DNA of 64,000 nt. Source: an uncultured Bacteroidales bacterium. GTDB taxonomy: Bacteria > Bacteroidota > Bacteroidia > Bacteroidales > F082. How positions within the stretch are numbered: the stretch's first letter is position 1; each line of letters begins with the position of its first letter. Below the pieces are notes generated by a model. The model had not been told where the DNA came from. It saw only the letters and a program-made list of their open reading frames with translations, and did not search any database. Positions 17,783-25,768 of this stretch are shown here, one piece after another. The DNA is taken from NCBI GenBank assembly GCA_946185535.1, contig CAMHJX010000007.1:62001-126000 (forward strand). Direction: 5' to 3'. A program made the translations under genes and the position numbers.

Positions 17783-18363
17783 TGGTCTTTCCCTTTCATC
17801 ATCTTTTTCACTGCTTTTCGGGCTTTCTTGGTCAGGTTGTAGACCGCTGTGACGGTGCATCCAAGTTCCTCCGCAATCACCTCTACATTCTTGCCTGTGA
17901 GCTCACCGAGGAGGGCAAGACGCTCCCTCGGTTTCTTGAGGCGGTCGATAGCTTCATAAAGCTCGACCCTCGACATTTCGTGAAAGATGTCATAGTCGTC
18001 AGCTTTATTTTCGGCCTCATACATTAATAGAGGGTCCAACATCTTGTTTTTAGTCTGTGTTGATGCTTTTTTTGCACTGAAATAGCGAGCGGCAACAATG
18101 GCCAACCAGGTATCGAGCGCCGAGCGAAAACCAAACTGCCTGAGTCTTTTCCAATCGTTGTCCCTAAGGTAAAGATAAAACTCAGTGATGAGCTCCTCTT
18201 TCTTGCCTTGTGACGGATTGAAGCTGTTTACAATATGTTCCAACATACCGTCACAACGGTGGAAAAAGACATACTCCACCGCATCCTCGTCGTTGGCGAG
18301 AAGCAGGTCCACCAATTGACGGTCCGACAAACGGTTCATTCTATGCCGTTGTTTCTCAGTCAT
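17779..18363 (-). CDS. Sigma-70 family (ECF-like) RNA polymerase sigma factor
   Basis: 194 residues. Region 2 spans ~15-95 (ELITEFYLYLRDNDWKRLRQ, FRSALDTWLAIVAARYF). Region 4 lies at ~140-190, with a helix-turn-helix that reads GKNVEVIAEELGCTVTAVYN. It is the first gene of a five-gene operon in which the next two junctions are ATGA overlaps. A TATTTTTG promoter element lies just upstream. By analogy with other ECF systems it should bind the downstream membrane protein until a signal releases it, then transcribe its own operon and other targets. The targets are unknown. Confidence 0.9.
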   Translation of the reverse strand: MTEKQRHRMNRLSDRQLVDLLLANDEDAVEYVFFHRCDGMLEHIVNSFNPSQGKKEELITEFYLYLRDNDWKRLRQFGFRSALDTWLAIVAARYFSAKKASTQTKNKMLDPLLMYEAENKADDYDIFHEMSRVELYEAIDRLKKPRERLALLGELTGKNVEVIAEELGCTVTAVYNLTKKARKAVKKMMKGKDQ

Positions 18364-18386
18364 TCAGAAATGAATGGATTTTGCGG

Positions 18387-18394
18387 CAAAAATA
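18387..18394 (-). promoter_or_regulatory. -7 element upstream of the sigma factor operon
   Basis: TATTTTTG on the minus strand, 24 nt upstream of the sigma-factor ATG. It suggests basal transcription by the housekeeping sigma. No convincing -33 element at the normal distance. Confidence 0.55.
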
Positions 18395-18418
18395 GGAAAA
18401 AAAGCAAAACAGCGTCAC

Positions 18419-19765
18419 TTAATTTTTCACAAACGCCACAATCATCTCCAACACCTCGGGTGAGATGGTCTCGTCAATCTCAAAATATTCGTTGGGCGAA
18501 CCCGTCTCGCAATGTTGGAAAAGATGGTTCAAGTTGGGCAACTCATGCAGCGTGAGGTTGGTCTTGCCATGTTCGGCAATAATTTTCTCATAACCAGACA
18601 GATTCTGTGAGGCTATCACTTGTAAATCCTTAGAACCATTAAGCAGCAAAGCAGGACAGTTGGTCTTCACAATGGCTTCGGTGGGGTCGTATTTCAGGAA
18701 ATAATACATCCACGGCGACGCCATTTGTGATACGGTCTGCTCAGTCAATTCTTCGTTGTAACCCCAGCCTTTCAACAATTGGCGCAACAGGCTGTCGGCC
18801 TCTTCCCTACTGCTTGAGGCTTCGATGATGTCGAACATCTGAGCGTTAGTATTACTGTTGAATTGAACAGCTTCATCCGTCATACCCGAAGCCCTAAGTA
18901 TGGCCTTTTGTTGCTCTTTGAGAACTTCAATGCCATTAACAGACGGACCTGCTAAAGAGACCAAAAACGCCACCTCAGGCCGACGCGCCGACACCATAAA
19001 GTTGATGACGCCGCCTTCGCTGTGGCCCAAGATACCGACCTTCGAAGCATCGATTTCCTTGCGGTTACGGAGATAGTCGAAGGCAGCCTCGGCATCGTAG
19101 GAGAAGTCCATGGAGGTGGCATTCTTCACTTCACCTTCAGAGCCACCAACACCACGGTCGTCGTAACGCAACACAGCAATGCCATGGAGAGCGCAATAAT
19201 CCGCGATGACCCAGAAAGGACGATGGTTCATCAACTCCTCATCGCGATCCTGCTGACCACTACCCGAGACGAGCACCATGGCTGGAAACGGGCCCTCGCC
19301 TTTGGGGATAGTCAAAGTGCCAACTAACTTGTTGCCTTCTTTTTCATTGACAAAGGTCACTTCCTCGATATGATAATCGAATGGAGGCAGTGGATCTTGT
19401 AGGCGTGCCTTTTTCTGTTCTTTTTTCTCTGCCTTGGCAAGGTTGAGCGTAAAGGTCATGCCGTGTTGAGTGAACTCCCCTTCTATGGTCGAGTCTTTCA
19501 GCACACCTAAATAAGTGGCACCCAAGGCGTTCATTTTCAATTCCAAATGTCCGTCTTGGAAGGTTGTTTCGTCCACTGGAATATCATACGCACCTTGTGC
19601 AGGCACATCAAAAGTGGCAGAATAGCCGCTTTCAATGGCTTTGATGTCGAAAGCCGTCTCCAACTTTTGTACACCTAGGTCAATCTCACCTTTCCAATAG
19701 CCCTCGATTTGGGCTTGGGATTGCAGGACGGCAAATAACAAGAAGAATAAGATTTTGTTTTTCAT
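18419..19765 (-). CDS. Exported alpha/beta hydrolase
   Basis: 448 residues with a signal peptide (MKNKILFFLLFAVLQSQAQ). An N-terminal beta-rich domain (~20-125) is followed by a serine hydrolase domain. The oxyanion region is VSGSGQQDRDE, the nucleophile elbow is GHSEGG (Ser249), the acid probably lies in LLNGSKDLQV, and the His in NLNHLFQ. The pattern fits the serine aminopeptidase/acyl hydrolase group that Bacteroidota export in many copies. The substrate cannot be read from the sequence. The sigma-factor gene lies 55 nt upstream but a promoter element in that gap suggests separate units. Confidence 0.9.
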   Translation of the reverse strand: MKNKILFFLLFAVLQSQAQIEGYWKGEIDLGVQKLETAFDIKAIESGYSATFDVPAQGAYDIPVDETTFQDGHLELKMNALGATYLGVLKDSTIEGEFTQHGMTFTLNLAKAEKKEQKKARLQDPLPPFDYHIEEVTFVNEKEGNKLVGTLTIPKGEGPFPAMVLVSGSGQQDRDEELMNHRPFWVIADYCALHGIAVLRYDDRGVGGSEGEVKNATSMDFSYDAEAAFDYLRNRKEIDASKVGILGHSEGGVINFMVSARRPEVAFLVSLAGPSVNGIEVLKEQQKAILRASGMTDEAVQFNSNTNAQMFDIIEASSSREEADSLLRQLLKGWGYNEELTEQTVSQMASPWMYYFLKYDPTEAIVKTNCPALLLNGSKDLQVIASQNLSGYEKIIAEHGKTNLTLHELPNLNHLFQHCETGSPNEYFEIDETISPEVLEMIVAFVKN

Positions 19766-19875
19766 AAACTACGGATTACACGGATTTTACGGATTAATTA
19801 TAACTACACAAATTATACGAATGAATTTTGCTGCTTCGCAGCTGATTAAACGAATCGCCAACTACTAATTAATGA

Positions 19876-20070
19876 TTACGGGGTCATAGAATTGTCGTCG
19901 CGCGTGTAAAGCAGCATGGCGATGAAACCTATCGGAAAAAACATTATGAAACACACGCCGAACCAAATCCAAAAAGATTTACAACGGTTGCGGGCAATCA
20001 AGCCACCCACTACAGCTTGCAGAAGGTAAAGGAATACCACGAGTATGATGATCCAAGTTTCTTTGTCCAT
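19876..20070 (-). CDS. Small two-helix membrane protein
   Basis: 64 residues with two hydrophobic helices (WIIILVVFLYLLQAVVGGLI and FWIWFGVCFIMFFPIGFIAM) joined by a short basic loop, then a polar tail. Helix positions and the basic loop make a real membrane protein likely, similar in size to small PLDc_N-like or DUF proteins. It lies between the hydrolase and the ribbon-helix-helix gene on the same strand. No function can be assigned. Confidence 0.65.
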   Translation of the reverse strand: MDKETWIIILVVFLYLLQAVVGGLIARNRCKSFWIWFGVCFIMFFPIGFIAMLLYTRDDNSMTP

Positions 20071-20191
20071 AATGCATTATTTTACAAGGTTAATCCTCAA
20101 GTTCTCCGCAAGGAGAAACCTATTTACGATAGATTTATGTATGATTTAACTACGTTGAATGCAGAGCATTTGTTTCCAAAAAAAACATCAT

Positions 20192-20368
20192 TTACTTCTT
20201 TTTCCTTCCACTCTTCTTCAATGCCTCAGCGATAATCCACTGCAGCTGCCCGTTGACAGAGCGGAACTCGTCGGCAGCCCATTTCTCCACCGCTTCCATC
20301 GTCTCGGCATCGACGCGGAGCAGGAAGGTCTTAGTATTCGCACTATTTTCTTTCTCCTTTGCCATCAT
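20192..20368 (-). CDS. Ribbon-helix-helix (Arc-like) DNA-binding protein
   Basis: 58 residues from MMAKEKENSA. The chosen start follows a strong GGGAGG ribosome-binding site; an ATG 18 codons earlier would start inside the adjacent palindromic repeat. TKTFLLRVDAETMEAVEKWA, then NGQLQWIIAEALKK, is the strand-helix-helix pattern of Arc/MetJ-type dimeric DNA-binding proteins, with a lysine-rich tail. Bacteroidales commonly carry this kind of short protein. No toxin-like partner is adjacent. The target is unknown. Confidence 0.75.
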   Translation of the reverse strand: MMAKEKENSANTKTFLLRVDAETMEAVEKWAADEFRSVNGQLQWIIAEALKKSGRKKK

Positions 20369-20373
20369 CAATT

Positions 20374-20379
20374 CCTCCC
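20374..20379 (-). promoter_or_regulatory. Strong Shine-Dalgarno deciding the RHH start
   Basis: GGGAGG on the minus strand, 5 nt upstream of the ATG at 20368 and 8 nt from the second ATG at 20365. Strong SD sequences are unusual among the genes of this window. Confidence 0.6.
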
Positions 20380-20391
20380 TTTCTTTGACAT

Positions 20392-20469
20392 GGGACTTCG
20401 AGACACGAGACTTCGGGACCAAATGTGTTGGCCCGTCTCGTAGTCCCGCAGTCTCGCAGTCTCGCGTCT
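20392..20469. repeat. Palindromic intergenic repeat (GGGACTTCGNGAC family), copy 1
   Basis: The left arm has several GAC-rich units (GGGACTTCGAGACACGAGAC, CTTCGGGACC). The right arm has their complements (CCCGTCTCGTAGTCCCGCAG, TCTCGCGTC), so the RNA could form a long imperfect hairpin. A related copy lies at 43391-43460. Confidence 0.65.
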
Positions 20470-20497
20470 TAATTTTAAACTAAACTCGTTCATATAC

Positions 20498-21406
20498 TTA
20501 CCTTCCTATTGCTTCACCCAAGGTCATCGAGAGAATGTCATCCTTGGAAATGTACTTATCATAAATCCAAATGCACAAAATGGTCACCACCATGACGATG
20601 AAGCCCGACAGGCCTGCCATGCCGTTCAGGAAGTCGTTGCCACCCAAGGTGAAATAAATGGTCGTACCTGAAACCGCATTGATAGTGCCGTGCAGGATGG
20701 CTGCCACAATCATGGACTTGGATTTCAGCACGAAATACAATTCTACGATACCCAGCAGGATGCACATCATCACCATGAGCAGCACGCCCCAATACGGCTC
20801 GTTCGGGTAATTGTGGCCCATCAAAATGAGCGGGAAATGCCAGATGCCCCAGACGATACCGATGAACAAGGCGGCCTTCCAGAACTTCAGCTCGCGCAAG
20901 GCGCCAACAAGGTAATTGCGCCAGCCATATTCCTCGCCGAAGGCGGCGATGGCGTTGACGGTGATGCCTGCCAGCAACCCACTGAAAACAACGGAAATCA
21001 ACATCAAATAGCTGGGCATGTTACCCAACTGCTCACGCACCATCTCCTGTTGCTCCTCGGGAACATGATACTGGTTGATGAGTTGCTCGGAGTTGTATTG
21101 CAGTTCCACGCCTGGAAACAAGCCATTAATTGGTATACAGAGGAACACCATCACCACGGGTAGCAGCCAAGCCACCACCCACACCCACGACACCCTGAAA
21201 TTGACCAAGCCCGTGTGGTTGAACTTCTCCTTGTCGATGGCCTGCAACACAAGGGCCGTGATGAGCGGGAAAAACATATACACTGCGGAGAAGACCATGA
21301 GTCCCGTAGGGGTGTCTGCTCCTATGCCGAAACCCCAGTGGGCCACAGCAAACATGGTCCAGCTAAAGAGGCAAACGGTTATGGAGTATCTTATCGCTTT
21401 TTTCAT
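20498..21406 (-). CDS. CPBP-family intramembrane metalloprotease
   Basis: 302 residues, with about eight hydrophobic segments. The Abi/CPBP signature residues are present: EEYGWR (motif 1), WHFPL (motif 2) and LHGTINAV (motif 3). Family members are Rce1-like intramembrane proteases involved in processing of prenylated or bacteriocin-type peptides; the substrate here is unknown. It overlaps the upstream DUF3784-like gene by 4 nt and is probably co-translated with it. Confidence 0.9.
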   Translation of the reverse strand: MKKAIRYSITVCLFSWTMFAVAHWGFGIGADTPTGLMVFSAVYMFFPLITALVLQAIDKEKFNHTGLVNFRVSWVWVVAWLLPVVMVFLCIPINGLFPGVELQYNSEQLINQYHVPEEQQEMVREQLGNMPSYLMLISVVFSGLLAGITVNAIAAFGEEYGWRNYLVGALRELKFWKAALFIGIVWGIWHFPLILMGHNYPNEPYWGVLLMVMMCILLGIVELYFVLKSKSMIVAAILHGTINAVSGTTIYFTLGGNDFLNGMAGLSGFIVMVVTILCIWIYDKYISKDDILSMTLGEAIGR

Positions 21407-22188
21407 AGTTTGATTACTTTTTTCACTTGTTCAATCATCTCCAGCGTTTTCTCTTCCGTAGCGCAGTTGAGATAATACAATCCACCGTCAGCCGTTCGCA
21501 GTTCGAGCAAGGGACCGCCGTCTTTATGAATGAACATCATGCAATTCTCGCCGTTTTTCAAGCGGAAATGACCCAAGTTCGCCTTATTGGTCGATATACC
21601 GTTGGTGCGCATGGCAATACCAGGCCATTGTTCACAGACGCTGTCAGAGGTGATGTCGGCAACAGGAATCGTCGCATGGTATCCCCCACCCTTCACCTTG
21701 ATGCATTCGCTTGAAATCTCATACTTGGGCCCTTTGTTGCCCCAAAAGAAAAGAATCGGAATCAAAGCCAAGGATAATAAAGTGATGACAACCACAGACC
21801 AGATGGTTATCTTGTTTTTCTTTTTCTCCCTCTGTTTGACATCTTTGGAAAGACATTTTTCTTTATCACGACCAAAGCCGTTGTATTTCCACATGGCGAT
21901 AAACAGGGGTACCATCATGGCCGTCACCAGTGCTATCATCACATACAAGCTTGTCATCTCGCCAATGACTTTGGTCATGGAGAGCGTAGCTGTGACAATC
22001 AACAGGAAACCCGTTACGCCAAAAGTGATGGCCACCACTTTTTTTAGGCTTTCGATGTCGACCAAGGCTTTCCGTTCAGGCGACATGCCCCCGTATGGAT
22101 TAATCAGATTCGGATTACGGTAGCACAGCAAGCCTGACACAATAAGAAGCAAGCCTATTCCTAAATTGGTAATATCGATGACATTCAT
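21403..22188 (-). CDS. DUF3784-like membrane protein with C-terminal PH-like domain
   Basis: 261 residues. Three N-terminal membrane helices (~1-100) are of the DUF3784 type (GLLLIVSGLLCYRNPNLINP). They are followed by a lysine-rich stretch, another helix (TIWSVVVITLLSLALIPILF), and a beta-rich C-terminus (~155-261) resembling bacterial PH-like domains. The ATGA overlap with the CPBP protease gene suggests joint function, perhaps as a membrane partner of the protease. That partnership is inference. Confidence 0.75.
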   Translation of the reverse strand: MNVIDITNLGIGLLLIVSGLLCYRNPNLINPYGGMSPERKALVDIESLKKVVAITFGVTGFLLIVTATLSMTKVIGEMTSLYVMIALVTAMMVPLFIAMWKYNGFGRDKEKCLSKDVKQREKKKNKITIWSVVVITLLSLALIPILFFWGNKGPKYEISSECIKVKGGGYHATIPVADITSDSVCEQWPGIAMRTNGISTNKANLGHFRLKNGENCMMFIHKDGGPLLELRTADGGLYYLNCATEEKTLEMIEQVKKVIKL

Positions 22189-22208
22189 AGTGTTTTATTG
22201 CTTTCTTT

Positions 22209-22320
22209 ACCCAAACCCTCACTGCGGGCTTGCCCCGCAATCTCCTATGCATTGTGACAACCCTCTGCTTAGGAGATGGCGGATCCTTGTCCGCCATGAG
22301 GGTTTGGGGTGGGTTCTTGA
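22209..22320. repeat. Cloverleaf-forming intergenic repeat, copy 1
   Basis: An outer stem (ACCCAAACCCTCA against TGAGGGTTTGGGGT) encloses three hairpins: TGCGGGCTTGCCCCGCA, TCTCCTA...TAGGAGA, and GGCGGATCCTTGTCCGCC. An inverted copy with the same arms lies at 51021-51112. The element sits between convergently placed neighbours (SPFH gene end and DUF3784-like gene start). Confidence 0.75.
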
Positions 22321-22328
22321 CCTTCGGT

Positions 22329-23273
22329 TTAGTATAGACTTCCCGTATTCACCACCGGTTGTGCCGACTCGTCGGCGCAGAGCACCACCATGAGGTTGCT
22401 CACCATGGAGGCCTTGCGTTCCTCGTCGAGTTCGACGACACCTTCGTCCTTCAGTTTGTCCAAAGCCATCTTGACCATCGACACGGCACCTTCCACAATC
22501 TTCTCACGGGCCGAGATAATGGCGGCAGCCTGCTGACGACGCAGCATCACAGCAGCAATCTCAGGCGAATAAGCCAAATAGTTGATGCGTGCTTCAAGCA
22601 CTTCCAGACCCGACATGGCCAAACGCTCGTTCAGTTTTGCCAGCAACACATCGTTGATTTCCTTGCCGCCGGCACGAAGGGTCAGTTCGTCCTTTTCGGC
22701 TTCGTTTTCATCGTAGGCGTACATGCCCGCCACCTCACGCAAGGCGGCATCACTCTGCACCTTGATGAAGCTCTCAAAGGCTTTCATGCGGTTGGAGACC
22801 GACACCGTAGCTGTGCTACCTGCCGCACCGCCTGCCATGGTCTGCGAATCAATCTCGAACATGGCCTTGTAGGTGTCTTTCAGTTTCCACACCAAGATTT
22901 GGCCAATCATAATCGGGTTACCCGTCTTGTCGTTCACCTTGATATTGTCTGGGTTGAGGTTACGGGCACGCAACGAAACTTTTTTGGAGGTCATGAAGGG
23001 ATTGACCCAGTGGAAGCCCGTCTTGGTGAAAGTGCCTTTGTACTTGCCGAAGAACAGCATCACCATAGCCTCGTTAGGCTCCAACTTACGGAAGCCGATG
23101 GGCCAGATGCAAGCCAGCAATAAACCGATGATGGAAAGGAACGGCGTTGAAAAAGCGCCCAATGCAAATGCGACAATACCCCAAATGCTCAAGGCGATGA
23201 TAGCGAGTTCGATGAACAATGCGATGAAACCGTTCATCGCAAATCCTTTAAATTCAAATTCTTTTGTTTCCAT
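22329..23273 (-). CDS. SPFH/band 7 domain membrane protein
   Basis: 314 residues starting at METKEFEFKG; an open frame extending 119 codons further upstream overlaps the divergent M48 gene and is not likely to be coding. It has two N-terminal membrane helices (~10-60) followed by the SPFH/prohibitin-type domain (RKLEPNEAMVMLFFGKYKGT, GFHWVNPF, LRARNLNPDNIKVND). A coiled region (RRQQAAAIISAREKIVEGAV) sits near the C-terminus. Such proteins form large membrane rings that organise proteases or microdomains. A promoter lies at 23307-23335. Confidence 0.9.
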   Translation of the reverse strand: METKEFEFKGFAMNGFIALFIELAIIALSIWGIVAFALGAFSTPFLSIIGLLLACIWPIGFRKLEPNEAMVMLFFGKYKGTFTKTGFHWVNPFMTSKKVSLRARNLNPDNIKVNDKTGNPIMIGQILVWKLKDTYKAMFEIDSQTMAGGAAGSTATVSVSNRMKAFESFIKVQSDAALREVAGMYAYDENEAEKDELTLRAGGKEINDVLLAKLNERLAMSGLEVLEARINYLAYSPEIAAVMLRRQQAAAIISAREKIVEGAVSMVKMALDKLKDEGVVELDEERKASMVSNLMVVLCADESAQPVVNTGSLY

Positions 23274-23306
23274 AGGTGATATTATTTTGATATTATTTTG
23301 ATGTGG

Positions 23307-23335
23307 CAAAAATACATTAATTTTGGAACATGCAA
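23307..23335 (-). promoter_or_regulatory. Promoter of the SPFH gene
   Basis: TATTTTTG (23307-23314, minus strand) with TTG at 23333-23335, 18 nt upstream. It lies 34 nt from the ATG and is divergent from the M48 promoter. Confidence 0.6.
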
Positions 23336-23352
23336 GAAAAAATTGAACTTTT

Positions 23353-23386
23353 TTTGAAAATTTTTCCTTTTTATGCATTATTTTTG
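23353..23386 (+). promoter_or_regulatory. Promoter of the M48 lipoprotein gene
   Basis: TTTG (23353-23356) and TATTTTTG (23379-23386), separated by 22 nt. Transcription would start near 23393, just upstream of the ATGs at 23404 and 23425. Confidence 0.6.
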
Positions 23387-23424
23387 CGGTGACAAAACGG
23401 AATATGATCAAAAACTTATTCAAT

Positions 23425-24351
23425 ATGAAGAAATTAGCATTACTTGGAGCTTTGGCTGTCATGATGATGACCAGTTGCTCAACCTTGAAAATCGTAGACC
23501 AAAACTCCGCCATCAACGCGGGGACTGCCGCCGTGCAAGCCTTGACCATCAGTGACGCACAAGTCAAGCAACTGTGCAGCCAATACATGGTGGAATCCGA
23601 TGGGCAAAACACCATCTTGCCTGCCGACAACAGCTACACGCAACGCCTAAGCCGCATCATGTCCAGGTTCCACAACATCAGCAATTTGGACTTGAACTAC
23701 AAAGTGTATCAATCCAACACGGTCAACGCCTTCGCCAGTGGCGACGGTAGTGTGCGTGTCTATACTGGCTTGATGGATGTTATGAATGATGATGAGGTGT
23801 TTGCCGTCATCGGACATGAATTGGGGCATCTTATTAATAAGGATGTGCGCGACGCTTATCGTGCCGCCTATCTCGTGGTAGCCGCCCGTTATGGTATCGC
23901 TGCCGTCAATACAACGGCTGGTGCCCTATCGACGGGTTTCCTCGGTGACATCGGTCAACAGCTGGCCCAAAACGCCTACTCGCGCCGCCAAGAGACCCAA
24001 GCCGATGAAACTGCCTTCCAGTTCTGCGTCCAAAACGGCGTGGATCCTTACGCCATGTATCACGCTCTGAATGTGCTGACCCAACTCAGCGGAGAAAGCG
24101 GACAACAGGGTAAATTGGCAGAATTGCTTTCCACCCACCCCAACACCTCCAAGCGTGCCGCCCACATCAAAGACATGTGCGAATCAGCGGGTTACAAGAT
24201 GAGTACAAAGAGCAACAACAATTCCTCGAATCCCAAGGGGTCTTCCACCAAGCCCAGTGTCACCAAGCCTAAGAAAAACAGCAACAACAGCGGCAACAAT
24301 GACAATGGATCAACGGGAGCGGGGAAGAAACCAACTATTAAAAAGAACTAA
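23425..24351 (+). CDS. M48-family zinc metallopeptidase, lipoprotein
   Basis: 308 residues from MKKLALLGAL; an ATG seven codons earlier and a GTG at 23389 are possible but fit the signal peptide and promoter less well. The lipobox is MTSC (Cys18). The zinc-binding HELGH motif is at ~131-135, with the third ligand expected in the ETQADETA region (~190). These are features of the BepA/LoiP-like periplasmic M48 enzymes that degrade or assemble outer-membrane proteins. The last ~55 residues are a low-complexity Ser/Asn/Lys tail. A strong bidirectional terminator follows. Confidence 0.9.
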   Translation: MKKLALLGALAVMMMTSCSTLKIVDQNSAINAGTAAVQALTISDAQVKQLCSQYMVESDGQNTILPADNSYTQRLSRIMSRFHNISNLDLNYKVYQSNTVNAFASGDGSVRVYTGLMDVMNDDEVFAVIGHELGHLINKDVRDAYRAAYLVVAARYGIAAVNTTAGALSTGFLGDIGQQLAQNAYSRRQETQADETAFQFCVQNGVDPYAMYHALNVLTQLSGESGQQGKLAELLSTHPNTSKRAAHIKDMCESAGYKMSTKSNNNSSNPKGSSTKPSVTKPKKNSNNSGNNDNGSTGAGKKPTIKKN

Positions 24352-24354
24352 TCG

Positions 24355-24381
24355 AAAAGCCGAGTTCGCTCGGCTTTTTTT
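24355..24381. terminator. Bidirectional rho-independent terminator
   Basis: A 10-bp stem, AAAAGCCGAG/CTCGGCTTTT, with loop TTCG and flanking A/T runs. It serves the M48 gene and overlaps the stop codon of the convergent murD-like gene. Confidence 0.85.
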
Positions 24382-25768
24382 ATGCAATTTTGAAACCTTC
24401 TGCTAAGGACTTGAATTTACGCCCACGCTCCTCAAAGTTCTTGTATTGGTCATAGCTTGAGGCACCGGGCGAAAGCAGGCAGACATCGCCAGGCTTGGCG
24501 TGAGTAGCGAGGTAGGCGAAGGCTTCTTCCATGGAGGCATAATAATATAAGGTCGGCCCTTCGACAGGCTCAGGGACCTTAACTTCTGACAGCCGCTTTG
24601 CATCATTGCGAGGAACGAAGCAATCCAGATTGGTCGGCCCTTCGACATGCTCAGGGACCTCGGTGTTGCAGGCCGTTGAGCCTGTCGAAATGCCGTCTAA
24701 CAAGGTCATCATCCTCTCCCCTGCTTTTCCAGTAAACAAAAGGTGTGGCACAGGATGTTCTTTCAAATAGTCCACCAAGGGCTGGTAGTCGATACCGCGA
24801 TCGAAGCCACCAAGAAGCAGGAAATCGACGCGCCCTAAGGCCTGGCAAGCTGAGATGGCAGCCTGAGGAATGGTGGAGATGCTGTCGTTGACGAAGGTCA
24901 CGCCACCGAAGGTGCCGACTGGCTCCAAACGATGTTCCAAGGGCTTGAAAGTATAGAGATAAGGCACAAGCTCACGGATATCCACGCCATAGGCATAACA
25001 CGCCAACAGAGCCGCTTTGACATTCAATAGGTTATGCTCACCAAGCAGCGGCAAGGTCGTGCGGTCGACCAAATCATCGATGTCAAACAAGGAGAACACG
25101 ATGTTGTTGACAAAAAGCCTCCACGCCTCCTCCATCAAAGTCTCATGGATGACGGCCGTATCATCCTCACCCATATAGCGCATGATGTTGAGTTTGGCAC
25201 CTGCATAGCGTTGCATTGTCCCGAAATGGTCGAGGTGTTCCTCAAAAATGTTGAGCAGCACGCCCACACGAGGGCTGTTGTGCACATATTCCAACTGATG
25301 CGCCGAAAGTTCATACACTACGATGGAATCTGGCTTGATGTCTTCCATCACATCGAAACAAGGTATGCCAATGTTGCCGGTGAGGATGGCATCGCGACCC
25401 GATGATCTCAGCATATGATAGATGAGGCTTGTTGTTGTGCTTTTACCTTTTGTGCCTGTAATGCCGATAGTTTGGTCATGGAACTGACTGAGAAACAGAT
25501 CTGTCTGGGAGGTAATCTCCACCCCTTTCGTGTCGAAATCCTTGAGTGAGATGCCTGGTGTCTTGATGACAATGTCGTAGTCATACATAGCCTCAAGATA
25601 GCCTGTGCCAAAATATTGCACAGCCTCCATTTGGTTCATGTCGGCCACTGCAACGACTGCATCCGGAAGGTATTTGTTCAGAAAGCGCAAGGTCGACTTT
25701 CCCTCGCGTCCAAAACCAAGAATGAGGATGCGCTTGCCGCATAATCGGTTTAGGATTATATCAAACAT
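24380..25768 (-). CDS. MurD-like UDP-MurNAc-L-Ala--glutamate ligase (probably MurD2 type), with in-frame repeat insertion
   Basis: 462 residues. It has a Rossmann start (ILILGFGREGKSTL), the Mur ligase P-loop GTKGKST (105-111), the AKLNIM lysine (~192) and C-terminal LLSPGASSYDQYKNFEERG, all as in MurD. Canonical MurD has NDSKATN, where the Lys belongs to the D-Glu pocket; here it is NDSISTIP (294-301). With the overlapping MurL-like gene (25761-25768) this suggests an L-glutamate-adding MurD2 ligase. Residues ~359-406 are translated intergenic-type repeats (two VPE-VEGPT units) between two conserved blocks; most MurD proteins lack this insert. Cytoplasmic, peptidoglycan precursor pathway. 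Confidence 0.8.
   Translation of the reverse strand: MFDIILNRLCGKRILILGFGREGKSTLRFLNKYLPDAVVAVADMNQMEAVQYFGTGYLEAMYDYDIVIKTPGISLKDFDTKGVEITSQTDLFLSQFHDQTIGITGTKGKSTTTSLIYHMLRSSGRDAILTGNIGIPCFDVMEDIKPDSIVVYELSAHQLEYVHNSPRVGVLLNIFEEHLDHFGTMQRYAGAKLNIMRYMGEDDTAVIHETLMEEAWRLFVNNIVFSLFDIDDLVDRTTLPLLGEHNLLNVKAALLACYAYGVDIRELVPYLYTFKPLEHRLEPVGTFGGVTFVNDSISTIPQAAISACQALGRVDFLLLGGFDRGIDYQPLVDYLKEHPVPHLLFTGKAGERMMTLLDGISTGSTACNTEVPEHVEGPTNLDCFVPRNDAKRLSEVKVPEPVEGPTLYYYASMEEAFAYLATHAKPGDVCLLSPGASSYDQYKNFEERGRKFKSLAEGFKIA
24551..24694. repeat. Compound REP-like repeat inserted in frame in murD-like gene
   Basis: Two copies of GGTCGGCCCTTCGACAKGCT...GGGACCT (24551-24578 and 24632-24660) and an inverted partial copy (TTGAGCCTGTCGAAA, ~24676-24690) surround a second element, ATTGCGAGGAACGAAGCAAT (24605-24624). 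Elements of this kind are normally intergenic; here they are read through as ~48 residues. Confidence 0.8.

Noticed and set aside
22209-22320. tRNA-like cloverleaf
   Set aside because: Arms have the wrong lengths, and there is no T-loop, anticodon loop or acceptor end; better treated as a structured repeat.
23274-23630. N-terminal extension of the SPFH gene by 119 codons
   Set aside because: It would overlap the promoter and start of the divergent M48 gene, and the residues resemble antisense translation; the SPFH start with membrane helices is at 23273.
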